The notes under the pieces: generated by a model
What the model was told of the DNA's origin: nothing
Seen by the model: only the letters and a program-made list of their open reading frames with translations
The model's database searches: none
Assembly: GCF_008086045.1 (NCBI RefSeq)
Contig: NZ_VSEY01000012.1
Location: 124,001 to 188,000 of the forward strand
Reading direction: 5' to 3'
Length of the DNA: 64,000 bases
Origin: Nonomuraea sp. PA05
GTDB taxonomy: Bacteria; Actinomycetota; Actinomycetes; Streptosporangiales; Streptosporangiaceae
Shown here: positions 16,679 through 25,241 of the stretch, piece after piece
Numbering within the stretch: the first letter of the stretch is position 1
Layout of the letters: each line of letters begins with the position of its first letter
Position numbers and translations under genes: made by a program

Positions 16679-19600
16679 ATGGAATTTCGCCTGCTCGGGC
16701 CCGTCGAGGTGTGGGACGGAGCGGAACGGGTGCCGCTGGGCGGCCCCAAGCCGCGGGCGCTGCTCGCGTCGCTGCTCCTGTCGCCCGGCCGGGTGGTGTC
16801 GGTCGATCGGCTGGTGGACCTGATCTGGAGCGACCGTGCGCCGGGGACCGCGCGGGACCTGATCCAGACGTACGTGTCCGCGTTGCGGCGCAGGCTGCGG
16901 CCGGAGGTGATCGTGACGCGCCCGCCGGGTTATCTGCTGCGGCTGGACGGCGAGCGGTTCGACCTCCAGGTGTTCGAGCAGCTGGTCGCCGATGGGCGGC
17001 TGGCCGCGGAGGCGGGCAGGTACGAGGACGCCGAGCAGGCGCTGCGCGCCGCCGCCGGGCTGTGGCGCGGCCCCGCGCTGGGCGGGATCGGCGAGGCGCT
17101 GCAGGCGGAGGCGGCCAGGCTGGAGGAGCTGCGCCTGGCCGCCGTGGAGGAGCGCATCGCCGCCGAGCTGCTGCTGGACCGGCACGGCGACCTGGTGGCG
17201 GAGCTGACCGCGCTGGTCGCCGCGCATCCGACGCGGGAACGGATCCGCGGCCAGCTCATGACGACGCTGTACCGGCTGGGCCGTTCGGCCGAGGCGCTGG
17301 CGGTGTTCGACGAAGGGCGGGTAAGGCTGGCCGAGGAGCTGGGGCTGGATCCCGGCCCGGAGTTACGGGCGTTGCAGGAGGCCGTCCTGCGGGGTGATCC
17401 GTCGCTGTCCGGCGCGGCGCCGCCGTACCTGAGGCGGCAGTTCGTGGCCAAGCAGCTCCCCCCGGACGTGCCGGACTTCACGGGCCGGGCCGACGTGGTC
17501 GGTGAGCTGACGAAGCTGCTGTCCGCGAGCCGTACGGCTCCGCCCGTGGTGATCGTCTCGGGCAAGGGCGGGGTGGGCAAGAGCGCCGTGACGGTCCACG
17601 TGGCGCACCGGGTGGCCGAGCGTTTCCCTGACGGCCAGCTCTTCGCCGACCTGCGCGGCACGAGCGACACCCCGGCCACCGACCAGGAGGTGCTCGGCCG
17701 TTTCCTGCGGGCGCTCGGCGTCGAGCACGAGGCGCAGCCCGAGTCGGCGGCGGAGCGGGCCGACCTCTACCGCAGCCTGCTCGCGCAGCGGCAGGTGCTG
17801 GTGGTGCTGGACGACGCCAGGAGCGAGCAGCAGATCCGGCCGCTGCTGCCGGGCGAGGCGGGCTGCGCGGTGCTGGTCACCTCGCGTGGCCGGCTGGCCG
17901 GCCTGGCGGGCGCGCAACTGGTGGACCTCGACATGCTGGACGGCGACGCCGCCCTCGCCCTGTTCGGGGCCGTCGCCGGGGCCGACCGGGTCGCCGCCGA
18001 GCCGGAGGCCGCCCGCGAGATCGTCCGGCTGTGCGGCCTGCTGCCCCTGGCCGTGCGTACCGTCGGCGCGCGGCTGGCCACGCGGCGGCACTGGGCGCTG
18101 GCCACGATGGCCGTCAGGCTCACCGACGAGCGCCGCAGGCTGGACGAGCTCACCGCCGGGGACGTGGAGGTCCGCGCCAGTGTCAGCCTGAGCTACCGGC
18201 TGCTGGACGAGCAGGCCAGGACGGCGTTCCGCCGGCTCGGCCTGCTGGGGGTGCCCGACTTCGCGCCGTGGATCATCGCCCCGCTGCTCGACGTGCCTGC
18301 GGCGGACGCCGACGACGTCGCCGAGCGCCTGGTGGACGCCCAGCTCGTGGACTTCACCGCGATCGACGCCACCGGCCAGCCCCGCTACCGGCTGCACGAC
18401 CTGCTTCGCGTGTTCGCCGCCGAGTGCGCGGAGACGGACGACACCGCGGCCGAGCGGGCGGCGGCCGTCACACGTACTCTCGGGAGCTGGTTGTGGCTGG
18501 TCGACACGATCGGCGCCCGCACGCCGTCCGGCGAGGTGGTCCTGCGCGGCGGCTACGCCTCGGCCCGCCCGGTGGACGGGCTCGTCGCCGAACGGGCGGC
18601 GGCGGACCCCGCCGCCTGGCTGGACGCCGAGGCGCCCGGCCTGACGGTGGCCGTGTCCCGCGCCGCGGCCATGAACCTGGACGTCGCCGCCTGCGACCTG
18701 GCCGCGGCGCTGTCGTTCTCGCACGTCTTCGACGCCAACCGGCGCGGCGAGTGGCACGCCAGCCATCAGGCCGCGCTGGCGGCGGCCCGCCGCGCCGGGA
18801 ACCGCTCCGGGGAGGCGCTCCTGCTCGCCGGGCTGGGTCACATCCACTACCGGCTGGACCGCTTCGACGAGGTGCACGAGTACCTGTCCGCGGCCCTGCC
18901 GCTGTTCGCCGCGACCGGCGACGTCAGGGGCGAGGCGGTCGCGCTCGCGGGCATGGGCGGCGCGTGCCGCGAACAGTGCCGGATGCGGGAGGGGCTCGGG
19001 TACCTGACCCGGTCCACGGCGATCTTCCGCGGGCTGGGCGACCACACCGCGATCGGCGCGACCTCGCGGATGGCCGCCGCCATCCATCTCGAACTGGGGG
19101 CGTACGAGGCCGCGTGGCCGCTGCTCGACCAGGCGCTGGAGGCGTACCGGCGGGTGGGCAGCCGGCGGGGTGAGGCGCTCACGCTGCGCACCACGAGCCT
19201 CGTCCATCGCGCGCTGGGCGACTACGCGGTGGCCGCCGGGCTGAGCGCTCAGGCTCTGGAGCTGTTCCGTGCCATCGGTGACTCTCATCTGGCCGCCTTC
19301 GCGGTGCAGTCCCTGGTGAAGGCGAGGATCCGGCAGGGGGACGGCGCCGGCCTGCCGCTGCTCGTCGATGCTCTGGAGGTGTGCAGGAATCATTTCGACC
19401 GGTTCGGCGAGGCTTTGCTGCAGCGCACCATCGGCGAGCTGCACCTGGCGAACGGGCAGCTCGATCTGGCCGAGGCCCATCTGCTGCGGTCGATCGCCAT
19501 CTCGGAGGAGTTGCGGACGCCGCTTCCGGTGGCCAGGGCCAAGCGGGATCTGGCGGCGGTGCTGGCCGCGCGGGGCGACGGTGCGGTGGCGGAGCTGGTG

Positions 19601-19729
19601 ATCGCGGAGGCCGCCGCCGTCTTCGCGCGCCACGGCGCGCGGGAGGCCGGCGAGCTCAAGGCCGTGACGTACGGGCAGAGCGAAGGGCCGGACCCGGGGA
19701 AGGGTCCGGCCCTGCGATCACCGGCCTAG
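16679..19729 (+). CDS. AfsR/SARP-type regulator with NB-ARC and TPR domains
   Basis: A 1016-residue multidomain activator. Residues 1-95 are the OmpR-like winged helix (MEFRLLGPVEVWDG, then GGPKPRALLASLLLSPG). Residues about 97-245 form the BTAD bacterial transcriptional activation domain. The STAND/NB-ARC ATPase starts near 270, with Walker A SGKGGVGKSAVT around 295-305, Walker B LVVLDDARS near 380 and the GLPLA-like LCGLLPLAVRT motif. The final 350 residues hold TPR-like repeats. Such proteins switch on specialised metabolism when an ATP-bound oligomer forms. ATG 16679 begins the conserved first strand. A perfect hairpin lies inside the last codons. The nearest candidate target is the divergent VanX-like gene. 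Confidence 0.93.
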   Translation: MEFRLLGPVEVWDGAERVPLGGPKPRALLASLLLSPGRVVSVDRLVDLIWSDRAPGTARDLIQTYVSALRRRLRPEVIVTRPPGYLLRLDGERFDLQVFEQLVADGRLAAEAGRYEDAEQALRAAAGLWRGPALGGIGEALQAEAARLEELRLAAVEERIAAELLLDRHGDLVAELTALVAAHPTRERIRGQLMTTLYRLGRSAEALAVFDEGRVRLAEELGLDPGPELRALQEAVLRGDPSLSGAAPPYLRRQFVAKQLPPDVPDFTGRADVVGELTKLLSASRTAPPVVIVSGKGGVGKSAVTVHVAHRVAERFPDGQLFADLRGTSDTPATDQEVLGRFLRALGVEHEAQPESAAERADLYRSLLAQRQVLVVLDDARSEQQIRPLLPGEAGCAVLVTSRGRLAGLAGAQLVDLDMLDGDAALALFGAVAGADRVAAEPEAAREIVRLCGLLPLAVRTVGARLATRRHWALATMAVRLTDERRRLDELTAGDVEVRASVSLSYRLLDEQARTAFRRLGLLGVPDFAPWIIAPLLDVPAADADDVAERLVDAQLVDFTAIDATGQPRYRLHDLLRVFAAECAETDDTAAERAAAVTRTLGSWLWLVDTIGARTPSGEVVLRGGYASARPVDGLVAERAAADPAAWLDAEAPGLTVAVSRAAAMNLDVAACDLAAALSFSHVFDANRRGEWHASHQAALAAARRAGNRSGEALLLAGLGHIHYRLDRFDEVHEYLSAALPLFAATGDVRGEAVALAGMGGACREQCRMREGLGYLTRSTAIFRGLGDHTAIGATSRMAAAIHLELGAYEAAWPLLDQALEAYRRVGSRRGEALTLRTTSLVHRALGDYAVAAGLSAQALELFRAIGDSHLAAFAVQSLVKARIRQGDGAGLPLLVDALEVCRNHFDRFGEALLQRTIGELHLANGQLDLAEAHLLRSIAISEELRTPLPVARAKRDLAAVLAARGDGAVAELVIAEAAAVFARHGAREAGELKAVTYGQSEGPDPGKGPALRSPA
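19685..19712. terminator. Hairpin terminator between convergent genes
   Basis: Perfect 11-bp stem GGGCCGGACCC / GGGTCCGGCCC with a 6-nt loop, lying within the last SARP codons and just beyond the end of the convergent hydrolase gene. It has no T-run, as is common in actinomycetes, and could stop transcripts from both sides. Confidence 0.6.
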
Positions 19730-20460
19730 AAGTAGGGGGCCCAGCCGGGGCCGATGGCGGTGGCGGCGCCGAACTCGTTGCCGCCCTCGCCGTTCCAGAG
19801 GTAGAGGGTGCCGTCGCTCATCGCGGCGAGGTCGTCGTGGCCGTCGCGGTTGACGTCACCCAGCGAGGTCAGCGTCCCGTCGAACGGAGCCCACCCGGCA
19901 CCGATCGCCGTGGCGGCGCCGAAGTTGTTGGCACCCTTGCCGTTCCAGATGAACAGCGTGCTGCCGTCCTTGACCGCCGCCAGGTCGCCGATGCCGTCGT
20001 TGTTGAAGTCGCCGCCGACCGGCTTGGAGAACGCCGACCAGCCCGCGCCGATCTCCACCGCCGGGACGAACTCGTTGCCGCCCTCGCCGTTCCAGACATG
20101 CAGCGTGCTGCCGTCCTTGATCGCCGCCAGGTCGTCGTGCCCGTCCCGGTTGACGTCACCGACCGAGGTCAGCGTCCCGTCGAACGGACCCCAGCCCGCG
20201 CCGACCGCGACAGCCGCGCCGAACTCGTTGCCGCCCTCGCCGTTCCAGATGAACAGCGTGCTGCCGTCCTTGATCGCCGCCAGGTCGCTGATCCCGTCGT
20301 TGTCGAAGTCACCCGCGACCGGCTTGGAGAACGCCGCCCAGCCCCCGCCGACCTCCAGCCGCGCGGCGAAGTTGTTGCTGCCCCGGCCGTTCCAGATGTT
20401 CAGCGTGCCGGTCACCTCGGAGAAGATGTCACCGATACCGTCACCGTTGAAGTCCGCGCC
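19726..20460 (-). repeat. 735-bp near-identical direct repeat, copy A
   Basis: Encodes the FG-GAP domain of the first hydrolase, and is repeated with an offset of 1378 bp at 21104-21838. Comparing the two by eye I count about seven mismatches, i.e. about 99% identity including synonymous sites. This indicates recent duplication or gene conversion. Confidence 0.95.
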
Positions 20461-21066
20461 TGCCCTGCCGGCCGGGCTCCAGAGGGCGTCGACGATCTTC
20501 TGCGCGTCGCCGGCCTGGACCTGGTAGCGGTCCGGGTAGGCGGAGACCTGCACGGCCTGGCAGACGTCGCCGACCTGGGCCGACTTCCACGCGTCGCCCG
20601 GGTAGAGCCTGATCATCTTGTTGAGGAAGGCGTTGGTGGCCCAGGTGGGGTCGAGCCGCTGCTCGACCGAGCCCCAGGACGCGCGCTGCTGGAAGAGGCC
20701 GAGGCTGTCGTGGTCGACGGTCTCGGCGACGTTCTGGATGCTCGCCTCCACGATGACGGTGGCGATCGCGATGACGGCGGCGCGCTCGGCCAGGCCTCGG
20801 TCGCGGACGGCCTCGACGACCATGCGGGCGCACGAGACGCGGTAGGCGTTCATGTAGCCCCGCATCTTCGCCGTCAGCACGCTGTTCAGCCGGGTGGCGG
20901 TCGCGGCGTCCGCGCCGGTCGTGCCGTCCGGGTCGCAGGGGGCGGTGGCGTAGGAGGCCGTCAGCGAGGCGGCGGCGGGCTCGTCGGGGGTGCCGGCCTG
21001 GGCCGGGGCGGCGGCTAACGTGAGAGTCGCGCAGGCGGCCAGTACGGCCTTCTTCATGGACGGCAT
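19726..21066 (-). CDS. Secreted lysozyme-like protein with FG-GAP/VCBS repeats
   Basis: A 446-residue exported protein. Residues 1-25 are a signal peptide (MPSMKKAVLAACATLTLAAAPAQA). Residues about 60-195 resemble the actinobacterial lysozyme-like/transglycosylase module: VIVEASIQNV and DHDSLGLFQQRASWGS, with TWATNAFL after it. From about 203 to the end are five FG-GAP/VCBS-type repeats of about 46-50 residues, each with a Ca-binding-like loop such as DFNGDGIGD or DVNRDGHDD and a WNG(E/K)G motif. AGGAGC stands 6 nt before the ATG. The repeat domain is almost identical at DNA level to that of the adjacent gene. It overlaps the SARP stop by 4 bp. Confidence 0.85.
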   Translation of the reverse strand: MPSMKKAVLAACATLTLAAAPAQAGTPDEPAAASLTASYATAPCDPDGTTGADAATATRLNSVLTAKMRGYMNAYRVSCARMVVEAVRDRGLAERAAVIAIATVIVEASIQNVAETVDHDSLGLFQQRASWGSVEQRLDPTWATNAFLNKMIRLYPGDAWKSAQVGDVCQAVQVSAYPDRYQVQAGDAQKIVDALWSPAGRAGADFNGDGIGDIFSEVTGTLNIWNGRGSNNFAARLEVGGGWAAFSKPVAGDFDNDGISDLAAIKDGSTLFIWNGEGGNEFGAAVAVGAGWGPFDGTLTSVGDVNRDGHDDLAAIKDGSTLHVWNGEGGNEFVPAVEIGAGWSAFSKPVGGDFNNDGIGDLAAVKDGSTLFIWNGKGANNFGAATAIGAGWAPFDGTLTSLGDVNRDGHDDLAAMSDGTLYLWNGEGGNEFGAATAIGPGWAPYF

Positions 21067-21103
21067 GTGCTTGCTCCTGATCGTGTGAAGGGGATGCCCG
21101 GGG

Positions 21104-21838
21104 TTAGAAGTAGGGGGCCCAGCCGGGGCCGATGGCGGTGGCGGCGCCGAACTCGTTGCCGCCCTCGCCGTTCCAGAGGTAGAGGGTGCCGTCGCTCATC
21201 GCGGCGAGGTCGTCGTGGCCGTCGCGGTTGACGTCACCCAGCGAGGTCAGCGTCCCGTCGAACGGAGCCCACCCGGCACCGATCGCCGTGGCGGCGCCGA
21301 AGTTGTTGGCACCCTTGCCGTTCCAGATGAACAGCGTGCTGCCGTCCTTGACCGCCGCCAGGTCGCCGATGCCGTCGTTGTTGAAGTCACCGCCGACCGG
21401 CTTGGAGAACGCCGACCAGCCCGCGCCGATCTCCACCGCCGGGCCGAACTCGTTGCCGCCCTCGCCGTTCCAGACATGCAGCGTGCTGCCGTCCTTGATC
21501 GCCGCCAGGTCGTCGTGCCCGTCCCGGTTGACGTCACCGACCGAGGTCAGCGTCCCGTCGAACGGACCCCAGCCCGCGCCGACCGCGACAGCCGCGCCGA
21601 ACTCGTTGCCGCCCTCACCGTTCCAGATGAACAGCGTGCTGCCGTCCTTGACCGCCGCCAGATCGCTGATCCCGTCGTTGTCGAAGTCACCCGCGACCGG
21701 CTTGGAGAACGCCGCCCAGCCCCCGCCGACCTCCAGCCGCGCGGCGAAGTTGTTGCTGCCCCGGCCGTTCCAGATGTTCAGCGTGCCGGTCACCTCGGAG
21801 AAGATGTCACCGATGCCGTCACCGTTGAAGTCCGCGCC
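21104..21838 (-). repeat. 735-bp near-identical direct repeat, copy B
   Basis: Second copy of the FG-GAP-encoding segment; see copy A at 19726-20460. Beyond 21838 the two genes share no similarity, so the boundary coincides exactly with the domain junction (…HGADFNGDG versus …RAGADFNGDG). Confidence 0.95.
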
Positions 21839-22477
21839 GTGCGTCGAGGCGTTGTCGTCGACGATGTTCTTGTAGCGGATGGGCGTGTAGTTCTGCATGC
21901 TCGTCCACGACTCGTCGCCGCGTTCGCCGTGGGAGTTGACCTTCGGGCCCTTGGCCCAGTCGTCCTCCCAGCCGTCGCCGTCGGAGTCGCTGCCGCCGTT
22001 GAGCGAGTAGGTCCACGCGCCCTGGCTGTGGTCCTGCTCGTTCTTCCACCGGGCGAACAGCTCCATGTGCCCGCTGCGCAGGATCGCGTCGCCCGGCTTG
22101 AGGTCGTGCAGGCTGCCCAGGGTGACCTTCCCGCCGTAGCCGGCGAAGTCGACGGTGCTGTTGCCGCCCTTGCCGGAGTTCGCGGTGATGTGCCAGGCCA
22201 TGGAGACCAGGCCCGAGCAGTCCGGGCCGTACTTGTCGTCCCCCTCCGCGTCCGTGACCAGGGTGCCTGGGGCGCGCGTCAGGTTGTAGCGGACGTTTCT
22301 GTCGACCCAGTTCTGGGCGCGCGCCAGCACCTCCGAGCGGGTGATCCTGCCGTCGGGGACGCTCGCGGCGTGCGCGGCCTGGGGCGTGGCCGCGACGTCC
22401 ACGACGGTGAAGGAGAGCGTGGCGGCGGCGAACGCGAGGCCGGCCAGCAGGCGGGCCGGGGCTGACGTGCTCGGCAT
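21104..22477 (-). CDS. Secreted NlpC/P60-like hydrolase with FG-GAP/VCBS repeats
   Basis: A 457-residue exported protein. Residues 1-38 form a signal peptide ending near QAAHAAS. The catalytic part (about 45-210) has the Cys motif YGPDCSGLVSMAWH near residue 86 and the His motif GDAILRSGHMELFARW near 133, consistent with a papain-like NlpC/P60 or CHAP-type amidase. Residues about 216-457 are five FG-GAP repeats, nearly identical to those of the neighbouring lysozyme-like protein. GGAGG stands 9 nt before the ATG. The shared C-terminal domain presumably anchors both enzymes to the same wall polymer. Its gene is upstream of the lysozyme-like gene on the same strand with a 37-bp gap. Confidence 0.82.
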   Translation of the reverse strand: MPSTSAPARLLAGLAFAAATLSFTVVDVAATPQAAHAASVPDGRITRSEVLARAQNWVDRNVRYNLTRAPGTLVTDAEGDDKYGPDCSGLVSMAWHITANSGKGGNSTVDFAGYGGKVTLGSLHDLKPGDAILRSGHMELFARWKNEQDHSQGAWTYSLNGGSDSDGDGWEDDWAKGPKVNSHGERGDESWTSMQNYTPIRYKNIVDDNASTHGADFNGDGIGDIFSEVTGTLNIWNGRGSNNFAARLEVGGGWAAFSKPVAGDFDNDGISDLAAVKDGSTLFIWNGEGGNEFGAAVAVGAGWGPFDGTLTSVGDVNRDGHDDLAAIKDGSTLHVWNGEGGNEFGPAVEIGAGWSAFSKPVGGDFNNDGIGDLAAVKDGSTLFIWNGKGANNFGAATAIGAGWAPFDGTLTSLGDVNRDGHDDLAAMSDGTLYLWNGEGGNEFGAATAIGPGWAPYF

Positions 22478-22671
22478 GGGAGTGTGCCTCCGGGGAGTGA
22501 TGGGGCCGGTGTTCGGCCCCGAGCAACGCCAGAGTGCCGAGCCGTGCTGGAAATCCCCTGCAACGTGTCCTCAGCGCCTTTAGACCGCCGGCACGGATGG
22601 AACGGGATGGAACGCCAACAGGAAGTGAGGGGCGCGGACGCGTCCTTCGCCCTTGACACGGGAGGCAGAAC
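22478..22671. other. 194-bp divergent intergenic region
   Basis: Lies between the NlpC/P60-like gene (minus) and the lectin gene (plus) and must hold both promoters. The only visible structure is a short direct repeat GGATGGAACG/GGATGGAACG at about 22595-22615. I see no convincing -10/-35 pair or hairpin. Confidence 0.4.
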
Positions 22672-23193
22672 ATGTCGATCAAACGTGGCTTAGCCGTCCT
22701 GACCGTCGCCGTCGCGTCGGCAGGACTCATCACGGCATCCACCACGGCGGCACAGGCCCAGAACTACTTCAAGATCGTCAGCTTCGCGAGCGGGATGTGC
22801 CTGCAGCCCGACCCGTCCGCCCCCGCCGGCTCCGACGCCCAGATCTTCCAGGCGCCGTGCGACGGCAGCGCGGGCCAGAACTGGCTGCCGCTCCAGGAGA
22901 GCAGCAGCGCCTCGACCTACCGCTTCCTCAACCAGCGCACGGGGTGGTGCCTGGAGGCCAGGGAGGGCGCCGTCAACCTCGGCCGCGTCGACCAGTGGCC
23001 GTGCAACACCATCAGCAACGAGAAGTGGGTCTGGTCGGGATCGTTCAACAACACCACGCCCAAGCAGATCCGCTCCGCCGTCAGCGGCACGCGTACGCAC
23101 TGCATCGACGTGCCGGGCGGGTCCCCGTCGGTGCCGTTGTACGTCTTCCGCTGCAACGGGAGCGCGGCCCAGCAGTTCTTCATCCGTTCGTGA
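22672..23193 (+). CDS. Secreted ricin-type beta-trefoil lectin
   Basis: A 173-residue exported protein: signal peptide at 1-29 (MSIKRGLAVLTVAVASAGL, cleavage after AQA), then a single beta-trefoil of about 140 residues. The trefoil shows repeated Cys and QxW-like motifs: GMCLQPDP, CDGSAGQNWLPL, WCLEAREG, QWPCN, HCIDVPGG, RCNGSAAQQFF. Six cysteines can pair as in ricin B chains. It carries no catalytic domain, so it probably binds extracellular glycans. GGAGG ends 6 nt before the ATG. It is divergent from the cell-wall hydrolase pair and belongs with them to a small secreted group. Confidence 0.85.
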   Translation: MSIKRGLAVLTVAVASAGLITASTTAAQAQNYFKIVSFASGMCLQPDPSAPAGSDAQIFQAPCDGSAGQNWLPLQESSSASTYRFLNQRTGWCLEAREGAVNLGRVDQWPCNTISNEKWVWSGSFNNTTPKQIRSAVSGTRTHCIDVPGGSPSVPLYVFRCNGSAAQQFFIRS

Positions 23194-23261
23194 GAACCGG
23201 CTCCATGAGGCGCTGAAAATCGCCTCGCGAGCAGGCAGCGGCTGCGGCTAGATTCGCAAGC

Positions 23262-24242
23262 GTGTCCCACCCCCTCGACATCGCGTGCGACGAGTCCGGC
23301 GCGGAGGGCGAGAAACTCGTCGGCGGCAACAGCGACGTCTTCACGCACGCCAGCGTGCTGATGGACGCGCGGGCCGCCACCGCCTGCATCGGCGAGCTAC
23401 GGGAGCGGGCGCCCACCCCCGCCTCCCAGTACTGCGCGGGCCACGTGCTGCGCGACAAGCACCGCGCCGCCCTGCTGTGGCTGCTCGGCCCGCGGGGCCC
23501 CGTGCTCGGCAACGTGCGCGTGTTCCTCACCGACAAGGTCTTCTACGCCGTCGGCAAGGTCGCCGGCCTGCTCCAGGAGGACCACGAGCCGCGCCTCGGC
23601 CTCGACCCCCGGGCGGTCGCCACGGCCGCCGTCCTCTACCGCGAGGGGCGGCGCGCGTTCGGCGACGGACGGTGGACGGCCCTGCTCGACTCGTTCAACT
23701 ACCTGCTGCGCGCCAAGAACGGCCAGGGCGTCACGACCTCCGTCGAGGAGACGTACCGGCTGGTGGACGCGCTGCGCGGAGCGGACGGGCAGGCGGGCGA
23801 GATCATGCAGGAGCTGTGGCGGGCCAGGCCGCGGGTGGCCGCCTTCCGCGAGCGGCTGCTGGCGGCCCCGTACGTCTTCCCCGCCCTCGACCCGCTCATC
23901 CCCGCGATCGTCCGCGCCGTCACCTGCTGGGGCACGGGCGGGCCCGTCACCGTGGTGCACGACAGGCAGACCACGCTGACCGGCGAGCGGATCGCGCAGA
24001 TGCGCGAGCTCCTCGGCGGCCGGATGGCCGGGCTGCACCTGGTGGACTCGGAGCTGGACGAGCGGGTACAGGTCGCCGACGTCATGGCGGGCGTCGCCCG
24101 CAAGGTCGCGCTGGACGAGCTCACCGGGCGCGGCGATCCCGCGCTGACCGAGCTGATCCGCCCGTACGTCGATCCCGCCTCCGTCTGGGGGGACGAACGC
24201 AGCCGCGACCTGCTGATTCCCGGTGAGGTCATCTCCCGGTAA
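23262..24242 (+). CDS. DUF3800-like hypothetical protein
   Basis: A 326-residue soluble protein beginning with GTG. It starts with the DESG motif (IACDESGAEGEK, residues 7-18) and ends its core with LDERVQVADVMAGVARK (about 265-281). These are the two acidic motifs of DUF3800, a family with an RNase H-like fold and unknown reaction. The middle is helical and has an HVLRDKHR basic segment. Relatives are often encoded near mobile or defence genes, but no such genes are visible here. It lies 70 bp after the lectin gene and 55 bp before the next operon. Confidence 0.6.
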   Translation: MSHPLDIACDESGAEGEKLVGGNSDVFTHASVLMDARAATACIGELRERAPTPASQYCAGHVLRDKHRAALLWLLGPRGPVLGNVRVFLTDKVFYAVGKVAGLLQEDHEPRLGLDPRAVATAAVLYREGRRAFGDGRWTALLDSFNYLLRAKNGQGVTTSVEETYRLVDALRGADGQAGEIMQELWRARPRVAAFRERLLAAPYVFPALDPLIPAIVRAVTCWGTGGPVTVVHDRQTTLTGERIAQMRELLGGRMAGLHLVDSELDERVQVADVMAGVARKVALDELTGRGDPALTELIRPYVDPASVWGDERSRDLLIPGEVISR

Positions 24243-24256
24243 AACGGCCAGCCCCT

Positions 24257-24289
24257 CACTCTATCGCCACATAGTGTGACGTTAGAGTG
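24257..24289. promoter_or_regulatory. Inverted repeats in promoter of the 24.3-kb operon
   Basis: Perfect 7-bp inverted repeat CACTCTA (24257-24263) / TAGAGTG (24283-24289) enclosing a second small palindrome CACA-TAG-TGTG (about 24267-24277). The right arm TAGAGT also fits a -10 box whose transcript would begin almost at the GTG at 24297, implying a leaderless mRNA. Inferred operator/promoter. Confidence 0.45.
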
Positions 24290-24296
24290 ACGTACT

Positions 24297-25241
24297 GTGA
24301 ACGATACTAAGCATGTGGAAATCACCTGGCCCGGCATCGGCATCACCGTGGCCGCCGAACTCGACCAGCGCAACCCCTCCCTGGCCCAGGCCCTGTGGGA
24401 CGGCCTGCCCTACCAGAGCCTCCAGGGACACGCCCTCGTGGCGGGATACCACCTGTACCACGTCGCTCCCGTGTACTCGTTGCTGCACACCCCGGCCGAA
24501 TACAAGGTGGACCGCCGCACCGTGCCCGACGGCACCCTGTTCTGCTCGCGGCTGCAGCACCTAGGCATCAAGTACGGCGAGCTGACCGAGCCCATGCAGG
24601 CCACCCCGATCGGCAAGGTCGCCGACGCCGACCTCGACGCCCTCGCCCAGGCCGGCCACGAGGTGTGGCGCTCGGTCTACGAGACCAAGCAGCCCGTCAT
24701 CGCCGAGGTGCGCCGCGCCGGCCAGCAGGGCGGCCACGTGCTGCCCCGCCTGCCGCTCGGCGACCCCGAGCTCAACCGGCTCGCCATCGAGGTGCACGCC
24801 GAGACCGAGCGCATCTGGCTGAACCCGCCGCAGGAGCTGCTCGACCTGCACCAGGGCCGCATCCCGTCGGGCGCGGGCAGCTACGAGACGGTGCTGACCA
24901 CGCTGCTGTTCGTCAACGGCGAGACCCGCCCGCTCGGCTACAGCTGCTACGGCGGCCTCGTCCGCGCCGCCCTCGACGGCATGCCCATGCCGTGGCTGCG
25001 CCAGATGACCAGGCAGCTCGCCCACACGCCCGCCGAGTTCCTCGGCTACTGCGGCCTCGACCGCCTGTGGGACTTCACCCAGCGGCTGCTGTCGGGCCTG
25101 GAGCGGCTCGACGACCACGAGGACTTCGTCGCGATCATGGCCCACATGGCGCTCTACTGCAACTGCCTGGGCGGCTGGAACCTGCACCTGTTCCCCTGGC
25201 AGGCGGGCGACCACCTGCGCAGAACGCTGGTGGCGACATGA
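24297..25241 (+). CDS. Unrecognised biosynthetic protein, possibly cucumopine-synthase-like
   Basis: A 314-residue soluble protein starting with GTG and lacking a Shine-Dalgarno site. The N-terminal 100 residues (VEITWPGIGITVAAELDQR, LAQALWDGLP, then GHALVAGYHLYHVAPV and GTLFCSRLQHLGIKYGE) recall the cyclophilin-like fold of DUF3830 and cucumopine-synthase-type proteins. The helical C-terminal half (about 110-310) would match their helical-bundle domain. This is recognition from memory and weak. If right, the protein could join an amine and a keto acid, Pictet-Spengler style. Its TGA overlaps the ATG of the flavoenzyme gene, so it heads a three-gene operon with an amine-oxidase-like enzyme and a P450. 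Confidence 0.4.
   Translation: MNDTKHVEITWPGIGITVAAELDQRNPSLAQALWDGLPYQSLQGHALVAGYHLYHVAPVYSLLHTPAEYKVDRRTVPDGTLFCSRLQHLGIKYGELTEPMQATPIGKVADADLDALAQAGHEVWRSVYETKQPVIAEVRRAGQQGGHVLPRLPLGDPELNRLAIEVHAETERIWLNPPQELLDLHQGRIPSGAGSYETVLTTLLFVNGETRPLGYSCYGGLVRAALDGMPMPWLRQMTRQLAHTPAEFLGYCGLDRLWDFTQRLLSGLERLDDHEDFVAIMAHMALYCNCLGGWNLHLFPWQAGDHLRRTLVAT

Noticed and set aside
17363..19633. Long minus-strand frame opposite the SARP gene
   Set aside because: Arg/Gly/Ala/Pro-rich without domains; lies entirely antisense to a gene with clear SARP, NB-ARC and TPR motifs.
19726..21838. Insertion sequence explaining the 735-bp duplicate
   Set aside because: The repeat has no terminal inverted repeats, target-site duplication or transposase, and coincides with a protein domain.
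23262..24242. Defence-system role for the DUF3800-like gene
   Set aside because: No restriction, toxin-antitoxin, nuclease or mobile gene accompanies it; the surroundings are secreted proteins and a biosynthetic operon.
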